Part shown: positions 1 through 12,236 of the stretch, piece by piece
Position numbering within the stretch: the stretch's first letter is position 1
How the letters are laid out: each line of letters opens with the position of its first letter
From: Hofstenia miamia
Taxonomy: Eukaryota; Xenacoelomorpha; Acoela
NCBI GenBank assembly: GCA_004352715.1
Contig: SCFE01000051.1
Location: 1,366,414 to 1,430,413, forward strand
DNA length: 64,000 bases
Direction: 5' to 3'
Notes under the pieces: model-generated
Database searches by the model: none
What the model saw: only the letters and a program-made list of their open reading frames with translations
What the model was told of the DNA's origin: nothing
Made by a program: the position numbers and the translations under genes

Positions 1-392
1 ATTATTATATTGCACCCTGGAATTCATTGCGAACTCATTATTATATGAATGCTATTCTTGTATTGATTTCATAACAGAATCTGTGTATTTGAACAGTATA
101 TTGAATGTGATTACAAAAAACAATGAATATAATAAAACAATGTTTGTTTCAAAAACTCTGTAAAAAACATCATATCCAACAAACATCCTCTTCACCGAAT
201 AATGTGCAGCAAACAAAGTAACTCACATATGTCTCTCAGTAATTTATCCCGAACTTTATATTGCAGAACGTCTATAAAACAGAAAACGTTTCTGTGCTTG
301 CACGACAATATCCGACAACAAATACATTACCTGATTGCTTATAAGAACTGAATATTACCTACTGCTGTTTAGATTATAACCTTTTCTCTTTA

Positions 393-436
393 TCCCCCCA
401 TAATAAGGGAAATAAAACTTTTATTATTATTATTAA
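393..436 (+). repeat. Possible LINE 3' end with (TTA)n tail
   Basis: AATAAA is followed by a short trinucleotide tail, the usual form of CR1/L2-like retrotransposon 3' ends. No coding part was recognised upstream. Otherwise 1-1020 shows only AT-rich sequence with no supported exon. Confidence 0.35.
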
Positions 437-1079
437 TGTGAAGTTTTAATTTTTTATCAGTTTTAAGTTTGCTGAATTTCTGAAACATGTGCACAATCTT
501 TACGTCCATATTTTATCGAAGGTGCTAAATATATCGCGAAATAATAATTTATATATAAATTATCGATATTTTTATTAGTGGCAATTGGCAATATGAGCAA
601 CTTTTTTATTTCCTTAAAAAATCGATGATGAATAAAAATTATGACAATATGTCTGTCATGCTCATTGTCAAAAAAATTCGCAAAAAAATAAAATCTGGTG
701 GGCAAGATCTCAGTGTGCAATTTTTTTGTACGGATTAACACAATCATCAGACATTATTGATGTTACAGTTCGAAGCTTTTACAAAAACTCGTATTCAGAG
801 ATTTAAAGCAGGTATAATTAAATACCAGTTTAGATTAAAAAATTTATTTTTTACTTCCTATTTGTTAAAAGTAACACTTTTTGCTCTGTGTTTAGGGAGA
901 GGGGCGATGACCCCCCTACCTCTTATATTTCTGTCTATGGTTGCTTGCATTATTTTTTATGGCAATCAATTTTTCTTAGAAATAGATTTACTTTTTGAAA
1001 AACTTTTCCGCTAATTCTAATATAGTCTGCTTTCATATGGTTAGCATCGGTTATATATATATATATATATATATATATA

Positions 1080-1436
1080 NNNNNNNNNNNNNNNNNNNNN
1101 NNNNNNNNNNNNNNNNNNNNNNNNNNNNNNNNNNNNNNNNNNNNNNNNNNNNNNNNNNNNNNNNNNNNNNNNNNNNNNNNNNNNNNNNNNNNNNNNNNNN
1201 NNNNNNNNNNNNNNNNNNNNNNNNNNNNNNNNNNNNNNNNNNNNNNNNNNNNNNNNNNNNNNNNNNNNNNNNNNNNNNNNNNNNNNNNNNNNNNNNNNNN
1301 NNNNNNNNNNNNNNNNNNNNNNNNNNNNNNNNNNNNNNNNNNNNNNNNNNNNNNNNNNNNNNNNNNNNNNNNNNNNNNNNNNNNNNNNNNNNNNNNNNNN
1401 NNNNNNNNNNNNNNNNNNNNNNNNNNNNNNNNNNNN
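1080..1436. other. Assembly gap (357 N) between (TA)n tracts
   Basis: All N; a second gap of the same kind is at 3340-3467. Confidence 0.95.
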
Positions 1437-1441
1437 GTCTG

Positions 1442-1476
<35 letters not shown>

Positions 1477-1562
1477 TGTGGTAGGTGTTAAGTTATATTC
1501 CTTGTACAAACATGACAATTTTATAAATGTTTTTATTCAAAAGTTTATTAAATTTTATTTAG

Positions 1563-1799
1563 ATAAGCCAAACATTACTACAACCCCAGCCACAACGACG
1601 AAGATTGCGATTAAAATCGATTCTGATTATGATACTCTAATCGCTGTGTATCGAAATGGAACTTTCATTAACAATTTCGCACCAAACAGTTACTATTTTG
1701 ACTCTAACCTCAATTCATCAAGTGACTATACTTATACTGGCAAGCCAACCGAAAATGGCATCGACGCACTCATTTTACCATATACTTCAGAATGCACAT
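1563..1799 (+). CDS. FN3 gene exon, subtype 2 domain
   Basis: The acceptor TTTATTTAG ends at 1562 and a GT donor follows 1799. The exon is 237 bp, phase 1 to phase 1, and gives 79 codons without a stop. It carries the VYRNGT turn that recurs in later subtype 2 domains and ends in S-E-C-T. The frame runs only slightly beyond the donor into a (TA)n intron. The preceding exon is not visible; a gap lies upstream at 1080-1436. Confidence 0.7.
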
Positions 1800-2660
1800 G
1801 TATATTTTAAGCTTATATTAGTTTATATTGTGGAGAATATATATATATATATATATATATATATTGAATTTATTGCAACTTACTTATAAAAGGCATGTAT
1901 TCGAATATCTAAAAAAAAATTTCTAAGTTGAATCAAATGCATGTCTATATATAATGACATTTTAGCACAGACGAATGAAATTTTACTATTATTTTTTCTA
2001 CCAAAATCACTGACATAATGTATAAACTTTAATACAAGTTTCAACAATTTTTTGAAAGTGCTTTCTATATCACAGAAGCCTTAGTAATTTATTAATGCAT
2101 ATCGCTTCCATGGTGATAATACTTTAATTCATAAACTCACTTGAAAACTTTTATCATGAATCACACGCCTTTCGAAAAAATCTTTTGGTTAATGCAGCTA
2201 TGAATTTATGGACTATATATATATATACACTGAATTTTGTTACATGTTTGTTAACGCTTTTCGCCTCAATATCACCTCTATATGACTTGTAAAAACATAC
2301 ATTTGAACATTGCTATGATCATTAATCATAAAAGGTGTTTTTTTGCATATTAAATATTTGACAACAGTCTTCCAGAAATAGTGATACACTAACGTTTCAG
2401 TATTGTTTATCTCTTACCGGAGAAAACAAAAAATTTATTCGGGGCAAATTTATTAATGAAGACTTCTCTGAGCTTCTTTCAAAACTATTTTGCTTGATGA
2501 AATATATCGCTGAGATTTAAATGGGTTGCAAACATATGTTTAAACCAAGGGGTCATTTTTAATGCGTTAGTTGACACAACTGCTAACGTTATTTTAAGTA
2601 TCAGTTTTGTCTTGGACTGCCTCAATTACATACTAGGGATTGGATTTAGTGTTTATTTAG

Positions 2661-2882
2661 ATCCTGAACCTGTTTCTAATTTACAATACAGCACATCAAC
2701 GTCTCAGTCGTTTTCTGTTTCATATGGTATACCAACACGAACTCCATCCAGAGTTTGTCTTAGCATGCAGACCAATCAAGAAGTTTGTAACAATTTGAAT
2801 GATAAGTATATCTTCTCAGATCAGATCCCGGCTCAGACGAAGACAGCAATTGTTTACACTTACTTTGACTGTGCTAATTCAC
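2661..2882 (+). CDS. FN3 gene exon, first part of subtype 1 domain
   Basis: The acceptor GTTTATTTAG ends at 2660 and the donor C|GTAAAT follows 2882. The exon is 222 bp, phase 1 to 1. It starts D-P-E-P-V, a typical FN3 opening, and ends within the F strand (Y-T-Y-F-D-C-A-N-S). The last strand of the domain is supplied by the next exon at 4055, which supports the join. Confidence 0.7.
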
Positions 2883-3467
2883 GTAAATTTTTTAGCTTGG
2901 CTAATTTGATTTTCTTAATTGTTGTAGGAAAGCAAATCAGTTGTAAATATCTGTTGCAAAAATTTCATTATACCTAGAACGAAATATTTGCCATAGGCCT
3001 AAAATTTAACTAAGCCCTATCAAATACAACTATAAAATATATGTAGAATTTAAATATAAGCCATAATCTTGCCATGCGTTTAGGTGGCGGTTTTTTCCTC
3101 AATCTTTTTAAACTTTTTTATAATATAGATTATATATATATATATATTAATTAATTTTATGTTAAACATAGGAATAAGTCAATTTCATTTTGAAAAAATT
3201 GAAATAGAATATATATTTTTTAATTTGAAAATGATGCTAAATTTTAAAGCTCCCGTTAAAATCCGGTTAAGCTTAGAAGAACCCCGGTTCCGATAATCCG
3301 GTTAAAGTATTTGGGGAAGCACAGCACTAATATATATATNNNNNNNNNNNNNNNNNNNNNNNNNNNNNNNNNNNNNNNNNNNNNNNNNNNNNNNNNNNNN
3401 NNNNNNNNNNNNNNNNNNNNNNNNNNNNNNNNNNNNNNNNNNNNNNNNNNNNNNNNNNNNNNNNNNN

Positions 3468-3507
<40 letters not shown>

Positions 3508-4054
3508 ATATATTTAGTATGGATATACATACATATGATTTGTGGCGAGGGGATCCGTGGGACCTCAATAGGGACCCATCATAAAATTTTCTGAGGTGAT
3601 AGGTGGGAGGGCGGGATCAAAATTTTGCCCTATGGACATACTTGGATATTATGGCTCAACTAACTGTGCTTATAGTTACCATTTTGTTAGTAAAAGCAAT
3701 TCAGAAGTTATTGCACAGGAATCCCCAGATATTCTAGAGATTACGCCATACCAAATTCCTATGAGTTAAACTCCGACCAAATCTTGCAATATCCAATGTG
3801 CTAAATTTTCCGTTTTTATGGAAACTACCCAATTTCACCCTTGATATATACAATTGTGACAATTGAAATCAGTGATGTATATTTGCTACGACAATATTTG
3901 ATTTTACCATTAAAAAATGGAAAAATTCGGATAAGTGCTTAAATAATGATGACCATAAATTCGCCAGCATTTTGCTTCACCAATAAATTTTTAGCAAAAC
4001 CATTTTTTTGATTAATTAATAATCACTGATCTTACTTAGGTTTTTTCTCTTTAG

Positions 4055-4210
4055 GATCTTTACAATCTACATTGGAGAGCATTGTTACAACCACATGTGC
4101 TTCCCAAATGGCTATCATAGCTGCTGAATTGAACAGTAAGATCATTCAAATAACGCCTGATATATCGGATACAAATACAGACCATTGGGATCTCCTTGAT
4201 TGCAACACAG
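4055..4210 (+). CDS. FN3 gene exon, domain boundary exon
   Basis: A strong pyrimidine tract and TTTAG precede 4055, and GTAATG follows 4210. The exon is 156 bp (52 codons), phase 1 to 1, with no stop. It finishes the subtype 1 domain (ending T-T-T-C) and begins a subtype 2 domain. It is too short to stand out as an ORF and was found by splice-phase matching. A 34-bp tandem duplication begins 4 bases after the exon end. Confidence 0.65.
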
Positions 4211-4214
4211 GTAA

Positions 4215-4282
4215 TGTCATACATGATCTTATGCGTGATTGACATCGTTGTCATACATGATCTTATGCGTGATTGACATCGC
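4215..4282 (+). repeat. 34-bp tandem duplication just after an exon
   Basis: Two 34-bp units (4215-4248 and 4249-4282) differ only at the last base. They begin 4 bases after the exon end at 4210, immediately behind the donor GTAA. Confidence 0.85.
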
Positions 4283-4409
4283 TGCAAATTACTTAATCCT
4301 ACATCGTCAGCATCGCAACATAAAATGTTTGATTAAGTTTATTGCAACCTTTAATTTCTTCCAATATGATTTTAATGTAAATTTTTGTCGAAACTTTTGC
4401 AGAGCTAGT

Positions 4410-5658
4410 CACAGATGGAATCGGATCCAAAATTTTAGGATCCGATCTGATCCGAATCCGAAACTTCATGATCCGGATCCGATCCGAATTTTTAAAAGAA
4501 TCTTAGTTTTCGTTCCGAAACGGATCCGAATATAAATAAGTATTCTAACAAATATACATGAACTGAAAATATATGTATGTTCTTTTCAAATGCCAAAGAA
4601 AATTTTAAGTGCCTCAACACTGTCATGAGATCAAAAATGATCGGTCTTATACCGAGGTATTGGAAAATGGGACGACTTACGCAATAGTGCATGCAAATCA
4701 ACTTAAATGTAGTGAATATTATATAACTTAAAAGCAATGTGTTGAAAAATCAATGTTAAATTTTGAAATATTACAATAGCATCAAATGCTCAATTTTGTT
4801 AAAGCAAACCAAAAAATTCAAGAATTGTTTTTTCAAGGATCATAAAATGAGCCTAAAATAGCTATGCTGTAAGTAGGCCTAACCGGAATTTGGCTAGGCT
4901 TGGGCCTCAGTTTTCAGCCAATGTCCATGTATGATATAGTAGATTGCTTCTTTTATCTGTAATTGTCCAGCCACAAGTAAATCCATTTTTAATTGGCGTG
5001 ACTTTTATTATGGAAATTGATAGTTGCTATCCCAAAACTCCAACAAATTCATTTCTGGGGTTATTTATAAGCTTTGTAGTGAATCTAATGTCTAAAGTTG
5101 TCATTAAACATTATCATTATATATTTATAGAGTTTAAATAATTGAGTTTCTTATGGTATAAACTTCCTCTTAATTTTTTACGTCCAAATCCAAGAATCAC
5201 CATTTTGCAATGTTGCTACGAATTAAGAATTGAATTTGTCTCAAACAACATGATAACTTACTTCAGTATTACAGCTAAGATGATGAAAACAAGAATAGCA
5301 CAAATAATGGCAAATTATAGAACACACCCAAAATTTAAATTGCAAGACACTAAGAAATTGTAGTAGAGTGTATTATAATACGCGATAGAAAAATTCATTT
5401 TTTCAAACTAAATTTGAGATTTAAATATAAATTTTGAATTTTATTTTCTTTTAAATTGGATACTAGTTTGGAATACAAATTTTAATTTATATAAGAGTAA
5501 CATTAAATACATTAATACCCTATTTTTGCTATGCCAAAAGTATGGCTCGATAAAAATTTTAGTATTAGTAATTATAATAACCAAGAACCTTCTGAAAACT
5601 ATGTTGATCTTTGCATTGCAAATTGCTTATAAGGCATCTTACATAAAAATTTTATAAT

Positions 5659-5695
<37 letters not shown>

Positions 5696-5943
5696 TTAAA
5701 TTATTGCTGTGTTTGCAGCAATTAATGTATTGCACTTGTTTCTTTTGTGTTTTTCTGCTTTTCCATTAAGAAGTTTATACAAACAGATGTTTTTCTTAAT
5801 TATTAACACACTTAAAGTGAGATTCAATGTAAAAATGTGCGCAACGTATAAAATCGAAAATATACACAAATTTTTAAAATTTTTGGATCCGAAACAGATC
5901 CGGAGTTTTCTCAAAATGTAGATCCTATCCAATTCCATCTCTG
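4410..5943. mobile_element. Non-autonomous hAT-like element, 8-bp TSD
   Basis: The left end CACAGATGGAATCGGAT and the right end (reverse complement CAGAGATGGAATTGGAT) are imperfect inverted repeats. They are flanked by gagctagt (4402-4409) and gagctaat (5944-5951), an 8-bp target duplication with one mismatch. Repeated GGATCCGA-type motifs sit near both ends, as subterminal transposase sites do in hAT elements. No transposase is visible. The interior is AT-rich with a (TA)n tract at about 5659-5692. Confidence 0.75.
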
Positions 5944-6329
5944 GAGCTAATTGCTCAACTTAATTTACACAAATATCGTTTTAGTAATTTTGCTGCAATC
6001 AGGCATGTTTATTTTAACTACATGTTGCTGCGTCTCTGGACGCAAATGTATTTAAAAAGAAATTTTCTCAACTGAATGCTGAAAACATTGTTGAGGCTTT
6101 TATTCTACTATTAAAACACTTTGTGGTCATAGGCGATTTTCTTACCAGTGTTGAATTTAAGATTGACATTTTGGGGTACTTGTTCCACCTGAGAAGTTGC
6201 AGCTCAAACTGCACGTATATCTGGTTTTTTGAAAGCGCGGTATGCTGCATTTTAAGTACGGCATATCCATAGATCTCTGCGATGTTTAAATTTGTGTTTT
6301 GCACAAAATTTTTGTTTAAATACTATTCC

Positions 6330-7126
6330 TTACCTTTTCGCAGATGATAATAAATTGAGCTCTACATCTCTATCACTAACTGAAGAACATTTTGCTGTCA
6401 TTCAAAATATGGGCCTGTAACTATGAATGAAGCTTAATGTTAATAAATTTCAATTATTTTCTTTGTAAGATTCAAGCTCGATTCAAATAATGGAAAATAC
6501 TATAAATTTGTCAGATTCTGTTAATGGAGTTTATATCTCCAAAAATCTATCATCGAACAGCCATATTTTTAACAAAATTAAAGCAGCTAATTATAGATTC
6601 CTTTATCTTAAGCGCAATATTCCTTTTAACACCAATCTTCGAACAAAAATACACATATATAACACTATGATAAAATCTAAACTGATTTACTTTTCTCAAA
6701 TATGGTATTGCAATTCCTCGAATTTTAGCATACTTGAAAAACTGCAAAGACGCTGAGATATTACCACTTGGAAATTATAAGGAAAGACTATTAAACCTGA
6801 ATATATTGCCTATTTCTTTGTACTTAGGAATTTCAGATTTGCTTTACCTCAACAAACTTTTAAACCATAAAGTAGATTTAAATTATAAAGATTTCATCGA
6901 CATTTTCATTCCTCGCACTTCAACAAGAAGATCAAACAAAACAGTTTTCACGCCAAAATATCTGAATAAAAAATATACAAGTAATTTATTTTTCCACAGA
7001 ATAGTTAAAGTAGCAAATTATGTGCACTTCCATACTGAGATTGATGTATTCGATTGTCCAAAAAAGGTTTGGAAAGCATTAAAATCATTTTTTGGAATTA
7101 TTTTTGAAATATTACAGCATTACTAA
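6330..7126 (+). pseudogene. LINE reverse transcriptase fragment (palm to C-terminal region)
   Basis: At 6337-6351 the frame reads F-A-D-D-N, the RT catalytic box. It continues, with frameshifts, through conserved post-RT blocks: Y-N-T-M-I-K-S-K-L-I-Y at about 6660, E-K-L-Q-R, then E-R-L-L-N-L-N-I-L-P at about 6780, and F-F-H-R-I-V-K. The order matches CR1/L2/RTE-like LINE proteins. It is 5' truncated and broken, and lies inside an FN3-gene intron. Confidence 0.75.
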
Positions 7127-8248
7127 TAGTTTTCATCTTATATGCAATTGGTCTTGTTGCAAAGAAAAAAAACTCTTACTTATTTTGTACATAATTTTTA
7201 ATTATTTGTCTTTTAATAAAAAAATATTCAAAGAAAATCCAAACTAGTTTTCACACCAATATTGATTGTAGAGTTTCACTGTCACTGTTTCGCATCTTAC
7301 TCCAAAATAATTTGAAGAAGCTTTGCCTCTTTAAATGTGTAGATATATTTATGACTTTCAAATTTTATCAAAAGTCAATTTGGGCTTCGTCCGAAATTCT
7401 TTCTTGATCTTAGCAAAACATTTAATTGATGCAAATTCTTTTTCAATATTTATTTTCTTTATAAATAGGTATAATTTATTTAAAAAAATGTACATTATAC
7501 ATTTTTGTAATTATGTTCAATTTAACAAATACACGTTCGGTGAAATTCCTTATAGAGATTACTGAGATGTTTAATTACAACAAAATACATTTCAAACAAT
7601 TATTAACACAACAATCATTGCCTTTGTGCTCATTAAATCAATGAAGTACATTTATAAAATTGTTTTTAGGAAACAACCTTAATTCTCCGATAATTTTAAA
7701 CGGTTGTAACTCAAGAACAAATGTAAATATTTAAAATCTGTAAACACCAAGAGAGAGAATTATCTCCTCCTTGTCTTGCGATTTTAAGTCGTGACCTGAA
7801 GCTCTCCTGTTAAGGCGCGACAACCCCTGACTATGCGCCAGGATTTTTCTTCAGAAAACAAAGCATTTTAGGGTAGTTGTTATCATGGGCCCTAGACCGC
7901 CTCATTCTCTGAACACTAGGTATGGAAATGATTTGCATGTTTTCACAAAAGTCGGATTCCTCATTGAAAAAAATTTTTATTTGTATGTGCTTCAGGCACA
8001 AGAATAAGTTTTAGCATAAATCTTATCATTGCATGAGCGGGCTTAACCCCATCGATGTGTTAATGTAAAAGGCTTTCAATATTTCTTAATAGGGCTGGAT
8101 AAAATTGAAGAAAATGTGGACCAATCGATTTGTTATATAAATTTCACGCTATTGGAAATAAATGTTAATATATTTTGTGGTTTTCTATGTACATAGATCT
8201 ACAACTTGTGAAGAATTTTCATACAAATCTTTATTTAGTTGCATTTAG

Positions 8249-8464
8249 ACTCTGTTCTTGAAAATGATAAGCCGTACAACAGACTTCTGCTTGACGTCAA
8301 TGATGGGACGGAATACTGTTACTATGCACAGTCTTTCTTTGCAGATTATAATTGTTACAATAGCAGTGAGGTTACAATTTGTACCAGTCCAGCAACCACT
8401 GCTTGCAGCATCGACAGTGTTACATCCACTACCATTGATGTATTGTGTAAAACAGCAGACAACC
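8249..8464 (+). CDS. FN3 gene exon, end of subtype 2 and start of subtype 1
   Basis: The acceptor GCATTTAG ends at 8248; the phase 1 base from the previous exon plus AC gives D. The exon is 216 bp and ends AAC C|GTAATT. It encodes the cysteine-rich F-strand region (Y-C-Y-Y-A-Q-S) and the closing V-T-I-C-T of a subtype 2 domain, then the start of the next subtype 1 domain. The roughly 4-kb intron before it holds a hAT-like element and a LINE fragment. Confidence 0.7.
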
Positions 8465-9095
8465 GTAATTATTAATATATTTCAAATTTTGAGCAAATTA
8501 CAGATAATAACTACTTAAATCGTCAAAATTATATATTGGCATGGAATATGAAATGAGCACTCTCCTATAATAGATCATTTTGCGCCATTGGTCTTTTACT
8601 AATAAATTTTAATTTGTGAATTTTTGTTTGAATTTTAAACATAAATTATGTTATTGCTATTAGCGGAACTGATAAATAAGTTAACATCGGATTTGTGGAA
8701 TGTAGTCCTATGCGTATGTTAACTATAGAAATTCAACTTCTAGATCTAAAATTTCACAATATAAAATCAAGATATTTTTAAAACTCCATATACATTTAGA
8801 TTAGAGCCTTTGCGAATGCAAATGTAGTACAATATGCAGAAGTGCTGAAGTTTAATCCAAATTGCACTGAACACCGATACTACTGCAAATGGTGTTCAGG
8901 GTTTACATAGTTTTAAGTGCTTGTTTATATTCATGATTGCCATTAATAAATTGTTCAGTGCTATATGTACATTTTCATTCTTGAAGTCTAATTGTACAAA
9001 TTTTTTATAATTCAAAGATTTACAGACATAAAATTTTTACTTAATTTCCTTTCATTCTATAAAAATGACGTCAATCATTGAAACATTTATTCTAG

Positions 9096-9284
9096 CAAAG
9101 GCTGATTATGTTGTCGTTTCCTTGCAGTCTTCCGATGTGGAATACAATTTAAATCTCTCCACAAACAGTGTCCAAACTATTAGTAACCTCAATCCAGCTA
9201 CAAATTACATTGTCACTGTTGCAGCTGCTAAGTCTTGCGCTGTCGATGCAGTATCTTCATCCGTAAGCATCGATTCAGCAACAG
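9096..9284 (+). CDS. FN3 gene exon, second half of subtype 1 domain
   Basis: The acceptor TTATTCTAG ends at 9095 and the donor G|GTATTT follows 9284. The exon is 189 bp, phase 1 to 1. It contains the FN3 E-F signature L-N-P-A-T-N-Y-I-V-T-V followed by a cysteine. A second possible acceptor (TTGCAG, 9122-9127) would shorten it; the phase match and the domain length favour 9096. Confidence 0.7.
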
Positions 9285-10003
9285 GTATTTATTTTCAAAT
9301 GATCCAGCATGCAAATCAATTCTACCACATCCTATAATCCCGTTCCTAAAAATTTATGTTCTAGTTTATTTTATACAACCCAATGTGAAAAGTTCTGATA
9401 TACTTATATACCCAGTCACAAATGAATTTGGTTTGATTCGAATGACTTTGTATTGCAATGGTCGTGACCTTTGCCTTTATTTACTGTTCTTCAAGCCTGG
9501 AAATGATCAACTTTTCCTGACCTTCCCCGACCCGGTCCAATCAGTTTCTGATCATATTCGAACCGAATTATAATAACAAAAAAAGGTTTTTTTCTTTATT
9601 AGTATCATATATAATATAATTATATCAAATCCAATTGAAATAGGTTAACGTAGGATGTGATCATATAAACTAAAATATATGCGTTCAATTTCAATGAATG
9701 TACATCCCGAATCATGAGTCTTGGTCCGACTCACCGAGGCTTGTTCACTCAACTCAACCCATAGGTTGATGCGCTTCCAGTCATGAGATCTTAAATATAT
9801 TACATGATGTAATTTTGAAGTGGACCATAATAATATAAACGCGTCATTTATTATTTAAAATGCTTATTTTTAAGTATGCCAAAAACATCAACATTTAAAA
9901 CGCAGCTTATTTACTTTCAAATTGGTTTTATAGTTACTACCTAATTTCTAGAGATTTCTGTAAAAACATTTTTAAAAATTTAGCTTATTTATTTACACTT
10001 TAG

Positions 10004-10279
10004 CACCTCCCAAACCCGTGTTGACAATTCTTTCGGATAGTTCTAATAGTTTACAAATCACATTCAGTATTGATTACGGAAACTTTGAATATTACTGGTT
10101 GAAACGAGATAACAACCAATACATGAACAAATCGGCTTCAACAGTCAGAGATTCCAATCTTACAAGCAGCACACAATACTGCTACGTTGGATATTACTTA
10201 ATTCGAACTGAATCCACTTTGTATAAAAGCAACGACTCACTGCAAGTATGTGGCTGCACACTTCCCGACATACCCAAAG
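10004..10279 (+). CDS. FN3 gene exon, complete subtype 2 domain
   Basis: The acceptor CACTTTAG ends at 10003 and the donor G|GTAAGAAT follows 10279, a strong consensus. The exon is 276 bp (92 codons), phase 1 to 1. The domain opens A-P-P-K-P-V and closes with V-C-G-C-T-L-P, like the boundary motif inside the large exon at 14944. Confidence 0.8.
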
Positions 10280-10587
10280 GTAAGAATACCATTAAATAGC
10301 AGTGATAATGGATAAAAACTTTACATATCAAAAATGGTATCTAAGCAACAGAAAAATTCAAAACTTTTAGCTATTAATTTTCGCGGCGTGTCGGGTTAGG
10401 ATATAGTGAATACTCTGATCGGGTCGGGATCGGGTGCACGCTAAGCTAATATTGTCACTTTCTAGTCACCAACGATAAGAATATGTCATTTTTTGAAAAT
10501 GATTTTGGTGGAAATAGTAACTTCATAGTTGCTCTTATATTAAAACGATCGAAATAGAAATTGAACATTTAGCTGTGTCATTATATA

Positions 10588-11164
10588 CAGTCTGTCCCAT
10601 AAGTTACAGCGACTGCTATAAAAAGAAAACAAGGTAAAGAAAATATATATTTCAAATTTTATTGTAACGATTACGTAATTTCTAACAATTATTCTAAGGA
10701 ACATTTAAAAAATTAATCATAAAGATCAACTTGAAGGCCTCTTAGTTCAATGCACAATCGCATTAGTCTGAACGTTCTGTCATTGATTTTTTAAAGAGTT
10801 TCAACTGTAAATCGCATAAATTCGTCTTGAATAACGCTTTTCAGGTCTTCTTTGTTTTGTGCTTTTCTTGCTACGATTCTAGGCTTTAGCAGACCCCATA
10901 ACGCGTTATCACAGGACGAGAGGTCAGGACTACGTGCTGGCCAAGAAATCGGTCCAAATTTGCCAACCCATCGATCCCGAAAGGTATCTGTTAAGAAATT
11001 ACGAGTTGCTGTGGCGGTATGTGCTGGAGCACCTTTTTGTTGGAAATGTGATGATAATAATATCTGTCTTGCTTGAAGAACAGGAATAAATTCATCTCTT
11101 AACATCTGACATAGACATAGAATTATCATTAATAAAATGTCGTCGTAACTTATGGGACATACTG
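10588..11164 (-). mobile_element. Deleted mariner-family element (DD41D-like), TA TSD
   Basis: Terminal inverted repeats of about 24-27 bp (left CAGTCTGTCCCATAAGTTAC; right end its near-complement) are flanked by TA at 10586-10587 and 11165-11166. The minus strand keeps the C-terminal transposase, with G-A-P-A-H-T and W-P-A-R-S-P-D-L, ending near 10791. The spacing from the residue before GAPAH to the last catalytic D is 41 residues, as in the DD41D (rosa-like) group. The expected D before GAPAH is K, so the copy is dead. The N-terminal half is deleted. Confidence 0.85.
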
Positions 11165-11239
11165 TACATTTGAGTAGATATAAAATATTAGCGAATAAAC
11201 CTTAATTTTTCTAAATATAGTGTATTTTGTCTCTTAAAC

Positions 11240-11900
11240 TTTGCTATAAAATTTGTTTTATTATTTGGATTGCAAAGGCCACGATTAAATCGTGTAGCAT
11301 AATTGTATGTATCTTTTTTCTTCTTATTATTGTTGTAAAGGATTTCAACAATGTTGAGGGATTATTCCCAGCTACAAATTTATAAATAAATGTTGTTCCA
11401 ACAGAAACTGCAATTACAGAACATTTTCCAGAAGTAGTGTCAGTCTCAGAAAATTTTTGTTGGAGCATTGCTCAGGAAAAGTTGAGAATTTTAGAATTGA
11501 GAACAGGATAGGTCCAGAAATTAATTCGTTTGCAAATAATGTTGACGATTTTAGGGCAGCCATAAAAGAAAGACTACCGAGACTTTTCCAGTTGAATACA
11601 AAGAGGAACAAATTTTGTTTTTGCACTGATAGATGTTTCATTCATTTTGAGTAAATCATCACCATAGTATTCCTGCGTATCTTAGCAAAGTTCAAAATGT
11701 CGTTTAACTGAAGGTACATAGTGAGGGGCAAGAGGTTGAGCTTAACAAAAACATTCTTGTAATACATGTCTTCATAGTGAATAATCCACGCGGTTATGCG
11801 TTGTTAGAACGATTCAAGCTTTCTCATGTCACTTCTGCTACTATACCAACATACAGAAGCATAGCAAATAATTGATTTATAAAGGCCAATTTATCACCTG
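11240..11900 (-). pseudogene. LINE C-terminal fragment, minus strand
   Basis: The minus strand reads Y-A-S-V-C-W-Y-S-S, then R-K-L-E-S-F, then V-K-L-N-L-L-P-L-T-M-Y-L, then a decayed F-x-x-N-W-K-S-L block. This is the same order as the LINE fragment at 6330-7126. It contains stops and frameshifts. Confidence 0.55.
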
Positions 11901-12099
11901 TAAAGCAAGTCGGACTAACATTTTTACTAGTTCACTATTTCCACAAATTCTATTCCAATATATTTAATAATAACTATAGTATATTCGCATATCAAAAATG
12001 TATAGTATGAAATTTTAATTCTACCTCAACATATAACCGTTTTTGGTAATTAACAAAGAAGTTAAAAATCTCAATAAAATAACTTGATTAAATGTTTAG

Positions 12100-12236
12100 A
12101 TGTACAACTAACAAGTGTAGATTCGTCTGGGGCGGTGGTTCAATGGACAGGAAGTGGTGATTTCCAAGTTTCATTCTGTACAGACACCGCTCTTTCTTCT
12201 ATATCAGTTACGCAGTACAAGTTTACATCACTAGAA
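12100..12236 (+). CDS. FN3 gene exon, first half of subtype 1 domain
   Basis: The acceptor AATGTTTAG ends at 12099 and the donor GAA|GTAAGA follows 12236. It starts in phase 1 and ends in phase 0 (137 bp). It encodes D-V-Q-L-T-S-V with the B-strand tryptophan (V-V-Q-W-T) and ends at S-L-E, just before the F strand. The phase 0 donor matches the phase 0 acceptor at 14944. Confidence 0.7.

Noticed and set aside
463-747. 94-codon minus-strand frame
   Set aside because: Low-complexity, AT-driven composition, no motif, no splice partner.
995-1810. A 271-residue plus-strand frame running through the gap at 1080-1436
   Set aside because: Most of it is N and (TA)n. Only the part from 1563 to 1799 has coding character and proper splice sites.
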